Made by a program: the position numbers and the translations under genes | Shown here: piece after piece, positions 10,905 to 21,298 of the stretch | Position numbering within the stretch: position 1 is the first letter of the stretch | Layout of the letters: each line of letters opens with the position of its first letter | Assembly (NCBI GenBank): GCA_051530055.1 | Contig: CM121341.1 | Coordinates: 14,632,001-14,696,000 of the forward strand | Direction: 5' to 3' | Length of the DNA stretch: 64,000 nucleotides | DNA from: Neoechinorhynchus agilis | Lineage: Eukaryota; Acanthocephala | The notes under the pieces: model-generated | Databases searched by the model: none | What the model was told of the DNA's origin: nothing | The model's input: only the letters and a program-made list of their open reading frames with translations

Positions 10905-12926
10905 ATGATCATTTTGCTATTACTTGGAACGGTTTTGTTGTCTCTTGAACAAAGGATACAAAATCCCTTGCCGCCTCCCGGTTTATTTCCTGATTTTCAT
11001 GATACTACATTTGAAGTCGATACTATCAATGAAGAAGCCGAGCCTCAGATTTTAAAATGTTCACTCTTGTTGCAAGCCGAAAGCTACGGAGCTGATATTT
11101 CATGTGCAAAAGGATCTCCTGGTATACCTTTGCCAACTATGTTCTCGATATTAAGGCGAAAATATCAAATTAAAAGGCTCGTAGCTGATGGTTTGGACAT
11201 GTTACAGCTTCCAGATGATTTAGGAAATCTTCTGCCTAACATAAATGATATTGTTCTGAAGAACACAGAAAAAACGGATGCATCTCACTCCTTGTCTCCT
11301 TCAATTATGGCGAAATTTAAGCATCTAAAACGTCTCACCTTGCAGGGTTTCGGTATTAGGAAGATTTTTTCAGAGGCGTTTGATGGTTTCCGAAGCTTGA
11401 CTCATCTCACTCTCAGTGGAAATGAAATATCATTCTTCGGATTTGAATCGTACAAATATTTGACTGAGTTGGAGCACTTAGACCTTGCAAACAACAGCCT
11501 TAGAGACAACTGCATAAAATCGGTCGAACGGTTTCCTAAGCTAAAATACCTTGACTTGTCTCGTAATTTTTTGAAGCGCTTTGAACCTTCAAAAGATAGC
11601 GCATTTTTGGCAAGTATAAGATATATAAAAATCGTGGATACTCCACTAGAATCTCTGAAACTAGAGACACTAAATGAAGCCTGTAACTTACAATCGCTGG
11701 AATTTTCATTTATAAACAATCCGGAGGATTTATTTCTAGGAAATTTACGTTTGCGCAAACTAGAAAAACTCGTGATGCATGGAGGAACCGCGAAATATTT
11801 TAATCCATCCATTCTGCGGCATGTGGCGCCTGAAATCAATCATTTTGGTATAGTAGATTCTGAACTTGTAGAGGTTCCGCACAGAACAAAGGGTACACGT
11901 GAATCGTTTCACTATTTAAACCTAAGAGGAAACAGGTTGACCTCCGTGAGTGCTTATTCTCTCTTACATTATAACTACTTGAAAGTTCTTGATTTGTCCT
12001 TCAATCGAATTGAAAGTGTTAACGAAGACACGTTTCGATTTATGAACCATTTATCTTGTCTTGATCTCAGTGGAAACGTTCTCCGAGATTTACCACATAA
12101 TCTGCTACACCATAATCGATATCTGCGATCATTGTTAGTCGCCCAAAACGAACTTACGAGTATTCAAAGTGACCCCCGTTTCTGGGAATATGATGAGTTC
12201 CTCGAGGTAATCGATTTGTCTGGGAACAGAATCGTTGATTTGTACTTACCAGCGCACGGAAAAGGAAACGTATCGCAGTTTATAGTAAAAGATAATCCGC
12301 TCTCAAGGATTGTGGTCAACGCTACCCGCAGGGAGGATGCGCTTTCAATACTGACTTCATATAGACACCAAATCCCGGAGCCAACAAGAAAAGCTGCTAA
12401 TCTTCTTGATCTCGATCCTCTTTCCCACAATTCAACAATTACATCCTTGGCTGCAAAGAAGATTCAAACGATCAGAGATGTTAACAAGTATCCTTATTTT
12501 GTAGAAAAAACGAATTCGCTGGATTTAAGTTTCAATGAAATCTCGTCTATATTTAGGCGAGACTTTTTGCAACTTTATGAACTTGAGTTTCTTTGTTTAC
12601 GTAATAACAAGATTCAACGGATTCAGGAATATACGTTTTATTGGGCTCCTTTGATAAAAGTTCTTGATCTTGGCAACAATCGACTGGAGCAGCTCCATGT
12701 ACATAACATGTTTTATAGTCTTGGGCAATTGATTTACCTTAGCCTTGAAAACAACCATCTTCGATTTGTCCATCCAAATACTCTCGCTCCTCTGTTTAAT
12801 CTTCTCGTCCTCGACATCTCTAAGAACCCCATTCGAAAATTCGATACTAAGCTTACAAGTGCAATGAAATCCATCGCAGAAGTTCGTGTGAACGGAACGG
12901 GCATTGAAGTGGTCATGGACTTTTAG
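10905..12926 (+). CDS. Secreted leucine-rich-repeat protein
   Basis: An intronless frame of 673 residues from the first ATG (10905); an earlier in-frame TTG is not needed. The N-terminus MIILLLLGTVLLSL is a good signal peptide. From about residue 140 onward there are around fifteen leucine-rich repeats with LxxLxLxxNxI patterns, such as LTHLTLSGNEI, LKVLDLSFNRI and LSCLDLSGNVL. Several Asn-X-Ser/Thr sites are present. I see no transmembrane helix, GPI signal, TIR or kinase domain, so a secreted protein is the simplest reading, like Toll or chaoptin ectodomains without their anchors. Two 70-bp tandem repeats and a TATA-like box precede it, and a LINE fragment follows. An inverted, 5'-truncated copy lies at 19402-21121. 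No orthologue is named. Confidence 0.85.
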   Translation: MIILLLLGTVLLSLEQRIQNPLPPPGLFPDFHDTTFEVDTINEEAEPQILKCSLLLQAESYGADISCAKGSPGIPLPTMFSILRRKYQIKRLVADGLDMLQLPDDLGNLLPNINDIVLKNTEKTDASHSLSPSIMAKFKHLKRLTLQGFGIRKIFSEAFDGFRSLTHLTLSGNEISFFGFESYKYLTELEHLDLANNSLRDNCIKSVERFPKLKYLDLSRNFLKRFEPSKDSAFLASIRYIKIVDTPLESLKLETLNEACNLQSLEFSFINNPEDLFLGNLRLRKLEKLVMHGGTAKYFNPSILRHVAPEINHFGIVDSELVEVPHRTKGTRESFHYLNLRGNRLTSVSAYSLLHYNYLKVLDLSFNRIESVNEDTFRFMNHLSCLDLSGNVLRDLPHNLLHHNRYLRSLLVAQNELTSIQSDPRFWEYDEFLEVIDLSGNRIVDLYLPAHGKGNVSQFIVKDNPLSRIVVNATRREDALSILTSYRHQIPEPTRKAANLLDLDPLSHNSTITSLAAKKIQTIRDVNKYPYFVEKTNSLDLSFNEISSIFRRDFLQLYELEFLCLRNNKIQRIQEYTFYWAPLIKVLDLGNNRLEQLHVHNMFYSLGQLIYLSLENNHLRFVHPNTLAPLFNLLVLDISKNPIRKFDTKLTSAMKSIAEVRVNGTGIEVVMDF

Positions 12927-13084
12927 AAAGAAAAGCATCTTGAACGTTTTAATATGCAGATTAAATTTTTTTAACTAAATGTGTCTTTGAACGTACGAAA
13001 ATTGGTAATCTTAATACTCATCACTTCACACAACTTTGCGTTTTAGTTGATACCATTCGATTGTGATTCTGATATCAATATAAT

Positions 13085-13800
13085 CGAACTTGCATATTGG
13101 CACGCAATTAAGTTTCCGGCCCAAATTTTCTGCAACGGATGCCCTACTTTGCATTTATGACACGACAATAATCCCTCTCATTCTACTGGACTTATCGAAA
13201 GTTTTCGACACCATAGACCATTCACTCCTTCTCTAGGCCTGATCGGATTTTGATCTCAACTTATGGCACATCCGCTGGCTCGCCTCTTATTTTCACAATC
13301 GCCAATAATACATTCACTGCCGGGCTAATTGGATTTGCATATCACACTCCCCTCAAGCGCAATACCTTTAAAAATTACCTCCTCAAACGCCTCCGCCATT
13401 TAAGAATCATTTCGCCCGATCTTTCCAAATATTACTGCAGCTTTATTTTACCCTCCCTCACCTACGGCTATCCCGTCTTTTATAACCTGTCCAAATCACA
13501 AACCTGTCGCCTTGAAGAGTTTCATGGAAGATCCTATAAAATTTGCACAGTTGATTTTCAGATGCTCATCGAATGCCCTAATAAAATTTTCATAAAATAA
13601 TCAAAGTACCCTTCAACCCTGACACCAATTATTTTTCCACATTTTATTCCCCTTTTCACATGAGCACAACAGTCGTAATCCTAATTCCTTTCATCTTCTT
13701 ATACCTCGGACCTACCTCTTCCTCCGCTCCTTTTTCCATGCCGCTCAATCTTCTCGGATATGAAGACCCAAAATGAACCTGAGGACAGCCCCAACTTAAC
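13085..13800 (+). mobile_element. CR1/Jockey-like LINE fragment
   Basis: The plus strand contains LLDLSKVFDTIDHSLLL near 13180-13235, the RT block holding the first catalytic aspartate. A second frame near 13360-13470 contains RHLRIISPDLSKYYCSFILP, typical of the region behind the RT fingers. The 3' part (13600-13960) matches LINE tails at 18200-18385 and 43140-43260. It has interrupted frames and missing blocks. Its first 380 bp are included in the inverted duplication of the LRR locus. Confidence 0.65.
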
Positions 13801-13940
13801 AAACTCTCCTTCAAAAAACCGATATTCCCACCCGATGGGACCCGTAATCAACTCTAAAATACACAACAAGAATCAACAACCGCATTCATTGAACGAATCA
13901 CAACTCGAATTGTTTAGGAGGGCCCAAAGGTATGTGGGTT

Positions 13941-14498
13941 CTATTCTTTGTTTATTATCATATAAACGTATGCAGAGTTTCGAGTAGTTCCTCGAAGTTT
14001 CGTACATATGAGGCTGCCCTCTGAATTAGCGAACTGACAGCTATTGCCAAGAGCCGAGGCCGAAATTATCCGGCGGCATTTTAATAAATTTGCGGCCGTT
14101 GTTGTGATCGGGACAAATGGCATTTTGTGCGTCTTAACCATTGCGTACATTACTGGAATGATCAATGGTCCGCGTGTGAAGCCGCTCATACCTCTCAGAT
14201 TTCTAACGGCAATCACTTCTCGAAGGGCACGATTCAGCTGCTTTCTCTTCGATTCGGTATAGTCTTTATCCTCTCGCTTGTACACACTATCATCACTCAA
14301 TAGCTCGTCCATCATTGCGGATTCAACACTCCTCGGAAAACCATCCATAGCGCCGACTAAGAAGCTCACACAAAGAGATGTTTCCAGCTTCAAGTCGATA
14401 TCGCTCGTTTGAGCTATCAGTTGCGAGTGAGTGCGTCGATAGAGAATAGCGAAAATGCGGCTTTGCCGATCACGGATGATACCAGAGAATCGAATCAA
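13941..14498 (-). mobile_element. Penelope-like element, RT N-terminal fragment
   Basis: A minus-strand frame of 185 codons contains VYKREDKDYTESKRKQLNRA, PVMYAMVKTHK and RRIISASALGNSCQ. In Penelope-like elements the corresponding RT blocks read roughly DPT, YGLPKIHK and LRPIVS. The catalytic RT core is not present here. A fragment of a Penelope-like endonuclease lies at 23108-23311 on the same strand. The fragment directly abuts the broken collagen gene. Confidence 0.6.
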
Positions 14499-14499
14499 T

Positions 14500-16190
14500 T
14501 ATGGAAGTCAAGATCACGTTTAGAACCAAGAGGTCCTTGGGGTCCCATTGGATCTTGCGATCCAGATAGACCCATCTTCCCGGGTTCGCCTCGCTCTCCT
14601 TTGATACCCGCAGGCCTTGGTCGTCTTGGTGTCCCCATGTTTCCTTTGTCACCTGAAACTCCCGGTGAGCCAGGATAACCTCTCTCCTGGAAATCCTTGA
14701 GCACCGGTAGAACCAAGTGTACCGTGAGGACCATTGGGTCCTGTTTATCCTCTTTCACCTCGTTCGCCTGGAGGGCCTGAGAAACCGTCAGGTCCTGCAG
14801 GCCCAGAGACCCTTTGTGGTCCTGCTTCTCCCCATGTGCCCTCAGGATCGATCTGACCGGTCGGACCAGGTGGTCCAGTAGGAGCGATTGGTCCGGGTTC
14901 ACCTCTTTCGTCAATATGAAAAAGTGGGCCATACGTGCCAGTAAAACCCATGGGACCAGGACGACCTTGAAATCCGGATGGACCAGGTGGACCCGGCATT
15001 CCTAAAGGTCCAGTAGATGCAGGTTGTCCAGTCGCGCCGACATCACCTTTCGGTCCGCTTGATCCTATGGAACCCCGTACACCGCACTAGGTTCCCCTGG
15101 TTCCGCCCCTACATCCCTTTTCTCCCGTACGAACTAAAGCACCAGGCTTTCCGCGTGAGCCTTTATCACCTTGAGGACCGGGTAATCCCGGAAATCCGGG
15201 TAAGCCCGCCTTTCTCTTCGTTCCAAGGTCTACTGTCTCCTCTATGTCCGCCTTGATCCTTTGCACCTTGAGTCCCTGATGGCCCAGCAACACCTTTTAC
15301 GCCATGTTCTCCAACTTCGTAACGAGGGTCAACTTCTCCTTTCATTCCTGGGGCTCCAGTTTTTCCTGTTGCACCGTTTTCCCCTCTTTGACCTTGAGGA
15401 CCTTGATTACCCTTTGTTCCGCCTGGACCAGCGAAACCAGGAGCCCCTCGCTGACCATCTTGGCCTTAATCACCTTTGTTGACAGGTTCACCAGTTTCAC
15501 CAGGTGGGCCCATTGGTCCTTCCGGTCAAGGCAAACCAGAACTTCCTGGTTCCCAGGGAGGCCCCATTACGCCAGATTGTCCTATCGGTCCAGGTGCACC
15601 AGGGGGACCTCGTGGTCCTCGTTGGCCAGTAGCACCCACTCGTCCGGGAGTTCCAGGAGCGCCATCATTCCCCTTTATACCCATCGGTCCGTCCGCACCT
15701 GGGGGACCTGGTTGCCCTTGGGTTCCAGCAGGTCCCTTCTGTCCTACAGGACATCGTGGTCCCGCTTCACCTGTTGGTCCCACTGGTCCATCCGCGCCAG
15801 CCGGACCTGTTCTTCCAACCGGACCCGGTTCGACCCTCTCTCCATCTTGTCTAGGAAAACCACGATCGCCCTTTTGACCCGGTAATCCAGGTATACCCTG
15901 AAACCCTCTTCATCCTTTCGGTGCTGTAGAACCTGTTATGCCTCTTTCGTCGTCTCGGCCTGGAGAACTCCTTTCTCCGCATTTTCCAGGAGACCCCGGT
16001 TCGCCGACAGGTCCTGGTTGACCCCTTACTCCTTGTTCAAATTCCACACCTTTTGGTCTAGCGGACCGGTCCTTCCCATTGGACCGGGTGGCCCTTGTCT
16101 GTCGACTGGACCCTGTAGACCCCTCAAGCTATGCATTTGATTGGTTATCATTGCCTGAAAACTTGCAACCTGTCCACTAGGACCCTTCTA
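14500..16190 (-). pseudogene. Collagen gene, Gly-X-Y region, frame-broken
   Basis: The minus strand encodes long runs of Gly-X-Y triplets over about 1.6 kb, but in changing frames: clear runs at 15880-15526, 15500-15300, 15290-15090, 14999-14745 and 14690-14500. Typical pieces are PGPPGADGPMGIKGNDGAPG and GYPGSPGVSGDKGNMG. Frame changes occur near 15530, 15300, 15080 and 14700, and further stops lie near 15960. GT-AG introns do not explain them at those points. No N-terminal signal peptide and no NC1/C4 domain can be found. It looks like a decayed collagen fragment, between a Penelope-like fragment and the second EF-hand locus. It might instead be a functional gene carrying many assembly errors. 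Confidence 0.7.
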
Positions 16191-16869
16191 ATCCAATTGA
16201 GGAAACGGAATGACAATAACGTTGCCAGGTTTCTGAGAGGCGCCAACACCTGCGAACGTTGCAAAGAAGGAAATGGCGTTGGGCGGAACACCATTCGCGG
16301 TGCCATTCAGATGGCGAAGTGAACCTCTCAACCGAGATCATTTATAAAGCCCGAAACCCGGTGGATTTAGCGATTGCAGCGGTGATTTCGGGAGAGGCGA
16401 TGGGTTCGAATCGGGAAACAACTGAGGATGAGGGCGGGCGGATGCACCTCATCAACCACAAGAGGAATGAGCTAGTGGAGTCGATGCGCGGATGTTGTGA
16501 CCTGTTTGTGTCTCCCCATCTCACATTTTAGATTGCTCAATTGAAGCCGCAAAACGGCGAAAGCTAGGCAAATAAATCAACTATATTTCGGTGTATATGT
16601 CAAATTGAATGCGATTCACGCTATTATAATATTAGACAGAGGAGAAAGTAACCCAAAAATCCAAATAAACGGATCTCCGAAGACAATTTGTAAGTGTCAG
16701 AATTTATATTGGCTCAATTAATTTTGGGTTCTCAAAACGAAACTCACTGACATTGACAGCATATGACAGACCAGCCTGTGTAACAACCATCCCCACCCTT
16801 CGAAGTCCACTGAAATATGCATTGGATAAGGTATTGTACAACCACTTTTTCAATTCTTAAAAGACTCCT
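16191..16869. other. Non-coding stretch before EF-hand copy
   Basis: Short frames on both strands around 16260-16530 are antiparallel shadows of each other and resemble no known protein. I see nothing I can name here. Confidence 0.3.
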
Positions 16870-17161
16870 TTGTATCAGAAACAATCTGGAGAACACATTG
16901 GCATTTTACATCAACGCAAAAAAGAAATCGTAAATAAAAAATAAGTTAAAACATCGCCATTAAGTAGGATTTAACATAAATAATTAATGACGAGTTGGCT
17001 CTAGCAACATAATACAAAAAGTTTCGCTTGTAAAAAATTTAGACGTGACATTTAAGAACTCTTAAAAATTAGCTTGTAAACAATAAATACGCTACGTTTA
17101 TACAATAAGACTGAGTTTTTTCAAGAAAAATAGCATTTGTTTTCGAGATCTTCAATTTTGG

Positions 17162-17168
17162 TATAAAA
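17162..17168 (+). promoter_or_regulatory. TATA box of EF-hand gene
   Basis: TATAAAAGG lies 57-63 bp before the ATG at 17225, in a position to give a leader of about 30 nt. The same box is kept in the left copy on the minus strand near 1131. Confidence 0.6.
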
Positions 17169-17224
17169 GGCTTCGAAACTCCAATCCAGCTCATCTCGTT
17201 TCCAACGAACAAGCACAAACGAAA

Positions 17225-17566
17225 ATGGAAAAAATTGTCAACCTTGGATTAAAAGCGGCTAAGGCTGCAGGTCTCAATCCTTCAGAAAGTGGCATGGTTA
17301 TTGATACGATTTTTAAGCAGCTCGATAAAGACGGTAATGGATCGATAGATTTCCCAGAAATGCAAGACGGATTGGCAAGACTTCAGTTAGGTGCTTTAGG
17401 CGAAAAAGCAGCCAAGGAGTTATTTTCAAAAATGGATACAAATCAAGATGACCGAATTAGTAAAGACGAGTTCAGCAAAATAGTTCATCGTGCAAGCGAG
17501 ATGTTACACGAGAAACTAAGTCCCGAAAAGATTAAAGAGTGTGAACGTCAAGGAGGTTGCAAATGA
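17225..17566 (+). CDS. Small EF-hand protein, first gene of pair (right copy)
   Basis: A 113-residue protein identical to that at 734-1075, with EF-hand loops DKDGNGSIDFPE and DTNQDDRISKDE. The start is the first ATG after the TATA box, with CAAACGAAAATGG around it. A polyadenylation signal AATAAA at 17578-17583 follows the stop within 12 nt. The second EF-hand gene begins 124 nt after the stop on the same strand, so the two look co-transcribed. Both copies of the locus look intact, so the dose of this calcium-binding protein may be doubled. Confidence 0.85.
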   Translation: MEKIVNLGLKAAKAAGLNPSESGMVIDTIFKQLDKDGNGSIDFPEMQDGLARLQLGALGEKAAKELFSKMDTNQDDRISKDEFSKIVHRASEMLHEKLSPEKIKECERQGGCK

Positions 17567-17577
17567 GTTCAGGTTTT

Positions 17578-17583
17578 AATAAA
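17578..17583 (+). terminator. AATAAA polyadenylation signal after EF-hand gene 1
   Basis: AATAAA lies 12 nt after the stop codon of the upstream EF-hand gene and before the acceptor-like site of the downstream one. This is the arrangement seen in trans-spliced operons. Confidence 0.5.
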
Positions 17584-17670
17584 ACTGAGAGCCTGGAATA
17601 CCGATCGTCGAAATCATAGCAAAATACGATTTTGTTGTGCAAATCCAAGTTTTATTTATTTTTATTCTTT

Positions 17671-17690
17671 CCCAACTCACGGACTTTTAG
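17671..17690 (+). promoter_or_regulatory. Probable trans-splice acceptor before EF-hand gene 2
   Basis: A pyrimidine-rich stretch ends in CGGACTTTTAG directly before the ATG at 17691. No in-phase GT donor in the upstream gene would join the two frames, so cis-splicing does not explain it. The same site is present in the left copy. Confidence 0.5.
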
Positions 17691-17960
17691 ATGTCTCAAT
17701 TTCTCAATATGTTTTCTCAGAGTGGAATGCAAAGTGTGATGATGATGCAGAGTGTCTTTTCCTATCTCGATAGAAATGGGGATGGATACCTCGATTTCGA
17801 AGAAGTTATGATGGCTCTTCAACAAATTGGACTTGGCTTTATCGGTAGAAACATGGTTTATCCAGTGTTCAAAATGGTTGATAGAAATCACAACAACGTT
17901 ATAGATTTTAATGAATTTAATGCTCTGGTAGGCATGCTACAACGCATGCAAAGTCATTAA
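17691..17960 (+). CDS. Small EF-hand protein, second gene of pair (right copy)
   Basis: An 89-residue EF-hand protein with the same sequence pattern as 340-609: a Met-rich N-terminus, then loops DRNGDGYLDFEE and DRNHNNVIDFNE. The second loop has Asn at positions where Asp is more common, so its calcium affinity may be lower. The start follows a TTTTAG acceptor with no untranslated leader. I infer a downstream operon gene working with the upstream EF-hand protein. Its role is unknown. Confidence 0.8.
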   Translation: MSQFLNMFSQSGMQSVMMMQSVFSYLDRNGDGYLDFEEVMMALQQIGLGFIGRNMVYPVFKMVDRNHNNVIDFNEFNALVGMLQRMQSH

Positions 17961-18075
17961 GCCGGGCGTAATAAATACGATCGAAGCAATTAAAAATTGT
18001 CGATTTAAATGGTTTATTTTATCCTATCTGTGGCTAGCAGGTAACATTTTTACCAAGTGTTCAAGTGAACATCCC

Positions 18076-18385
18076 CTACACGGCTTATAATTTTCCTTGA
18101 ACAAACAGCTCACCCATCTGGATCGGGAGAGTGATTGAATCACTGACGAAAAATTCCTTGTTAGTCTCTAAAATTTGCACAATTGATTTCCCCCGCTCAC
18201 CAAATGTTTTTATAAACTTTTCACCAGATAATCAAAACGCCTCTCAGCCCAAGCACCACATTTTATTTCCCATTTAACACGAGCACAATACTAGCAATCC
18301 CTGTTCATTTCATCCTCCTGAACCTCGAACCTCCCTCTACCTCCGCTGCTTTAACCATAATACCCAATCTTTTCGAATATCATTG
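18076..18385 (+). mobile_element. Dispersed-repeat piece and LINE 3' tail
   Basis: 18076-18150 (ending GTGATTGAATCACT) belongs to the same dispersed family as 22690-22870, 27386-27979 and 58180-58262. From about 18160 to 18385 the sequence matches the 3' region of the CR1-like LINE at 13530-13750 (AATTTGCACA, CAATCTTTTCG). Neither part has coding capacity. Confidence 0.55.
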
Positions 18386-18551
18386 TATCGGATTGTATGC
18401 AACGGTACTTTCCTACGTTGCACCGTAGGTATAAGCCCGTCAAATAGAATTAGACTCCGCAAGGGATCTAAAATACACGACAGCAGTCCTGTTATGCGGG
18501 CAATTCGCGTCTCTTAAAATCAGGTCATCGTATGTACGACAGTTCCCTTTG
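18382..18551. mobile_element. Possible short DNA element with terminal inverted repeats
   Basis: CATTGTATCG at 18382 is matched by CGATACAATG at about 18542-18551, enclosing 150 bp without coding capacity. An internal hairpin CTACG...CGTAG follows the left end. I found no clear target-site duplication, so this is tentative. Confidence 0.35.
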
Positions 18552-18559
18552 CCTTTACG

Positions 18560-18790
18560 ATACAATGTCGTTGGCTTCTAGAAAAGGAACTGTTGCACGA
18601 CCTGTGGGCAAGATGCCTTGGACCGAATTATATTGCCCGTGAACTGCAGTCGTCTGCGGCGCAAATATTCACTGGACGGTTGGACTCCGGATCTCTTATA
18701 CAGTGCTTTGTTGGTCACTTTATCTGACCTTGAACGCTGCACGTAAGAGAGATGAATGATTTTGGTCCAACAGCCTCGTCGCCCTCTCAA
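18560..18790 (-). mobile_element. LINE fragment, C-terminal end of RT protein
   Basis: The minus strand reads RSGVQPSSEYLRRRRLQFTG preceded by SYVQRSRSDKVTNKAL. This is the end region of RTE-like LINE proteins, where R-x-RLxWxGH usually follows. It is short, isolated and dead. It fuses by chance with the edge of the duplicated LRR block. Confidence 0.5.
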
Positions 18791-18857
18791 TTAAAGTCCT
18801 GAACAGCTACGAACGGACTTCATCTGGCAAAGACTCACTGTCAAAAGTTGCTTAAGC

Positions 18858-21121
18858 TGCCCGTAGGTGAGGGAGGGTAAAATAAAGCTGTAGTAATATT
18901 TGGAAAGATCGGGCGAAATGATTCTTAAATGGCGGAGGCGTTTGAGGAGGTAATTTTTAAAGGTATTGCGCTTGAGGGGAGTGTGATATGCAAATCCAAT
19001 TAGCCCGGCAGTGAATGTATTATTGGCGATTGTGAAAATAAGAGGCGAGCCAGCGGATGTGCCATAAGTTGAGATCAAAATCCGATCAGGCCTAGAGAAG
19101 GAGTGAATGGTCTATGGTGTCGAAAACTTTCGATAAGTCCAGTAGAATGAGAGGGATTATTGTCGTGTCATAAATGCAAAGTAGGGCATCCGTTGCAGAA
19201 AATTTGGGCCGGAAACTTAATTGCGTGCCAATATGCAAGTTCGATTATATTGATATCAGAATCACAATCGAATGATATCAACTAAAACGCAAAGTTGTGT
19301 GAAGTGATGGGTATTAAGATTACCAATTTTCGTACGTTCAAAGACACATTTAGTTAAAAAAATTTAATCTGCATATTAAAACGTTCAAGATGCTTTTCTT
19401 TCTAAAAGTCCATGACCACTTCAATGCCCGTTCCGTTCACACGAACTTCTGCGATGGATTTCATTGCACTTGTAAGCTTAGTATCGAATTTTCGAATGGG
19501 GTTCTTAGAGATGTCGAGGACGAGAAGATTAAACAGAGGAGCGAGAGCATTTGGATGGGCAAATCGAAGATTGTTGTTTTCAAGGCTAAGGTAAATCAAT
19601 TGCCCAAGACTATAAAACATGTTATGTACATGGAGCTGCTCCAGTCGATTGTTGCCAAGATCAAGAACTTTTATCAAAGGAGCCCAATAAAACGTATATT
19701 CCTGAATCCGTTGAATCTTGTTATTACGTAAACAAAGAAACTCAAGTTCATAAAGTTGCAAAAAGTCTCGCCTAAATATAGACGAGATTTCATTGAAACT
19801 TAAATCCAGCGAATTCGTTTTTTCTACAAAATAAGGATACTTGTTAACATCTCTGATCGTTTGAATCTTCTTTGCAGCCAAGGATGTAATTGTTGAATTG
19901 TGGGAAAGAGGATCGAGATCAAGAAGATTAGCAGCTTTTCTTGTTGGCTCCGGGATTTGGTGTCTATATGAAGTCAGTATTGAAAGCGCATCCTCCCTGC
20001 GGGTAGCGTTGACCATAATCCTTGAGAGCGGATTATCTTTTACTATAAACTGCGATACGTTTCCTTTTCCGTGCGCTGGTAAGTACAAATCAACGATTCT
20101 GTTCCCAGACAAATCGATTACCTCGAGGAACTCATCATATTCCCAGAAACGGGGGTCACTTTGAATACTCGTAAGTTCGTTTTGGGCGACTAACAATGAT
20201 CGCAGATATCGATTATGGTGTAGCAGATTATGTGGTAAATCTCGGAGAACGTTTCCACTGAGATCAAGACAAGATAAATGGTTCATAAATCGAAACGTGT
20301 CTTCGTTAACACTTTCAATTCGATTGAAGGACAAATCAAGAACTTTCAAGTAGTTATAATGTAAGAGAGAATAAGCACTCACGGAGGTCAACCTGTTTCC
20401 TCTTAGGTTTAAATAGTGAAACGATTCACGTGTACCCTTTGTTCTGTGCGGAACCTCTACAAGTTCAGAATCTACTATACCAAAATGATTGATTTCAGGC
20501 GCCACATGCCGCAGAATGGATGGATTAAAATATTTCGCGGTTCCTCCATGCATCACGAGTTTTTCTAGTTTGCGCAAACGTAAATTTCCTAGAAATAAAT
20601 CCTCCGGATTGTTTATAAATGAAAATTCCAGCGATTGTAAGTTACAGGCTTCATTTAGTGTCTCTAGTTTCAGAGATTCTAGTGGAGTATCCACGATTTT
20701 TATATATCTTATACTTGCCAAAAATGCGCTATCTTTTGAAGGTTCAAAGCGCTTCAAAAAATTACGAGACAAGTCAAGGTATTTTAGCTTAGGAAACCGT
20801 TCGACCGATTTTATGCAGTTGTCTCTAAGGCTGTTGTTTGCAAGGTCTAAGTGCTCCAACTCAGTCAAATATTTGTACGATTCAAATCCGAAGAATGATA
20901 TTTCATTTCCACTGAGAGTGAGATGAGTCAAGCTTCGGAAACCATCAAACGCCTCTGAAAAAATCTTCCTAATACCGAAACCCTGCAAGGTGAGACGTTT
21001 TAGATGCTTAAATTTCGCCATAATTGAAGGAGACAAGGAGTGAGATGCATCCGTTTTTTCTGTGTTCTTCAGAACAATATCATTTATGTTAGGCAGAAGA
21101 TTTCCTAAATTGTCTGGAAGC
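18858..21121. repeat. Inverted segmental duplication, right copy (LRR locus)
   Basis: This is the reverse complement of 11210-13463. It carries most of the LRR gene plus the start of the adjoining LINE fragment. Differences are rare single bases, a few of which change amino acids. The breakpoints are sharp: after CTTCCAGA in the LRR frame (21121), and inside the LINE fragment at CACCTACGG (18858). Confidence 0.85.
19402..21121 (-). pseudogene. LRR gene copy lacking its 5' end
   Basis: The frame is open from the breakpoint at 21121 to the same stop as the left copy. The first in-frame ATG (21036) would give 544 residues. It lacks the signal peptide, the first 115 or so residues, the promoter and the tandem 70-bp repeats. 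Compared with the left copy it has only a few substitutions, for example Met for Val in SRIMVNATRRE and Asn, Ala, Ala replacements in the last repeats. Without a signal peptide it would not be secreted. The open frame may simply mean the duplication is recent. Sequence upstream of the break (21121-21298) is not recognised. Confidence 0.8.
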
Positions 21122-21298
21122 GAGGCGAGCTGGAAAACCGGCAGTTGAGAGGGCTTCCTTGATTATGCGGTTGACTGCTGAGTGCCGTGCGTGGAGAGCA
21201 GCTGAACGCTTGCAGTCAAGGCCGTGAGTTCACGATCCGTTCACTGTCTCACCGCACCGACACTTATATAGGCCTGAGAATTCGAAAAGTTTATAGTG

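Larger units (their letters stand above)
16870..17976. repeat. Inverted segmental duplication, right copy (EF-hand pair)
   Basis: This is the reverse complement of 326-1440 with near identity throughout. It includes upstream sequence, the TATA box, both EF-hand genes and the short 3' region. Homology stops just after GCCGGGCGTAATAAAT at about 17976. The flanks on both sides differ from those of the left copy. Confidence 0.8.

Noticed and set aside
12597-12938. Minus-strand frames of 88-145 codons inside the LRR gene and its copy
   Set aside because: Antisense shadows of the leucine-rich repeats.
14409-15885. Plus-strand Pro/Ser/Thr-rich frames across the collagen region
   Set aside because: Reverse complement of Gly-X-Y coding sequence gives Pro/Ser/Thr-rich frames automatically.
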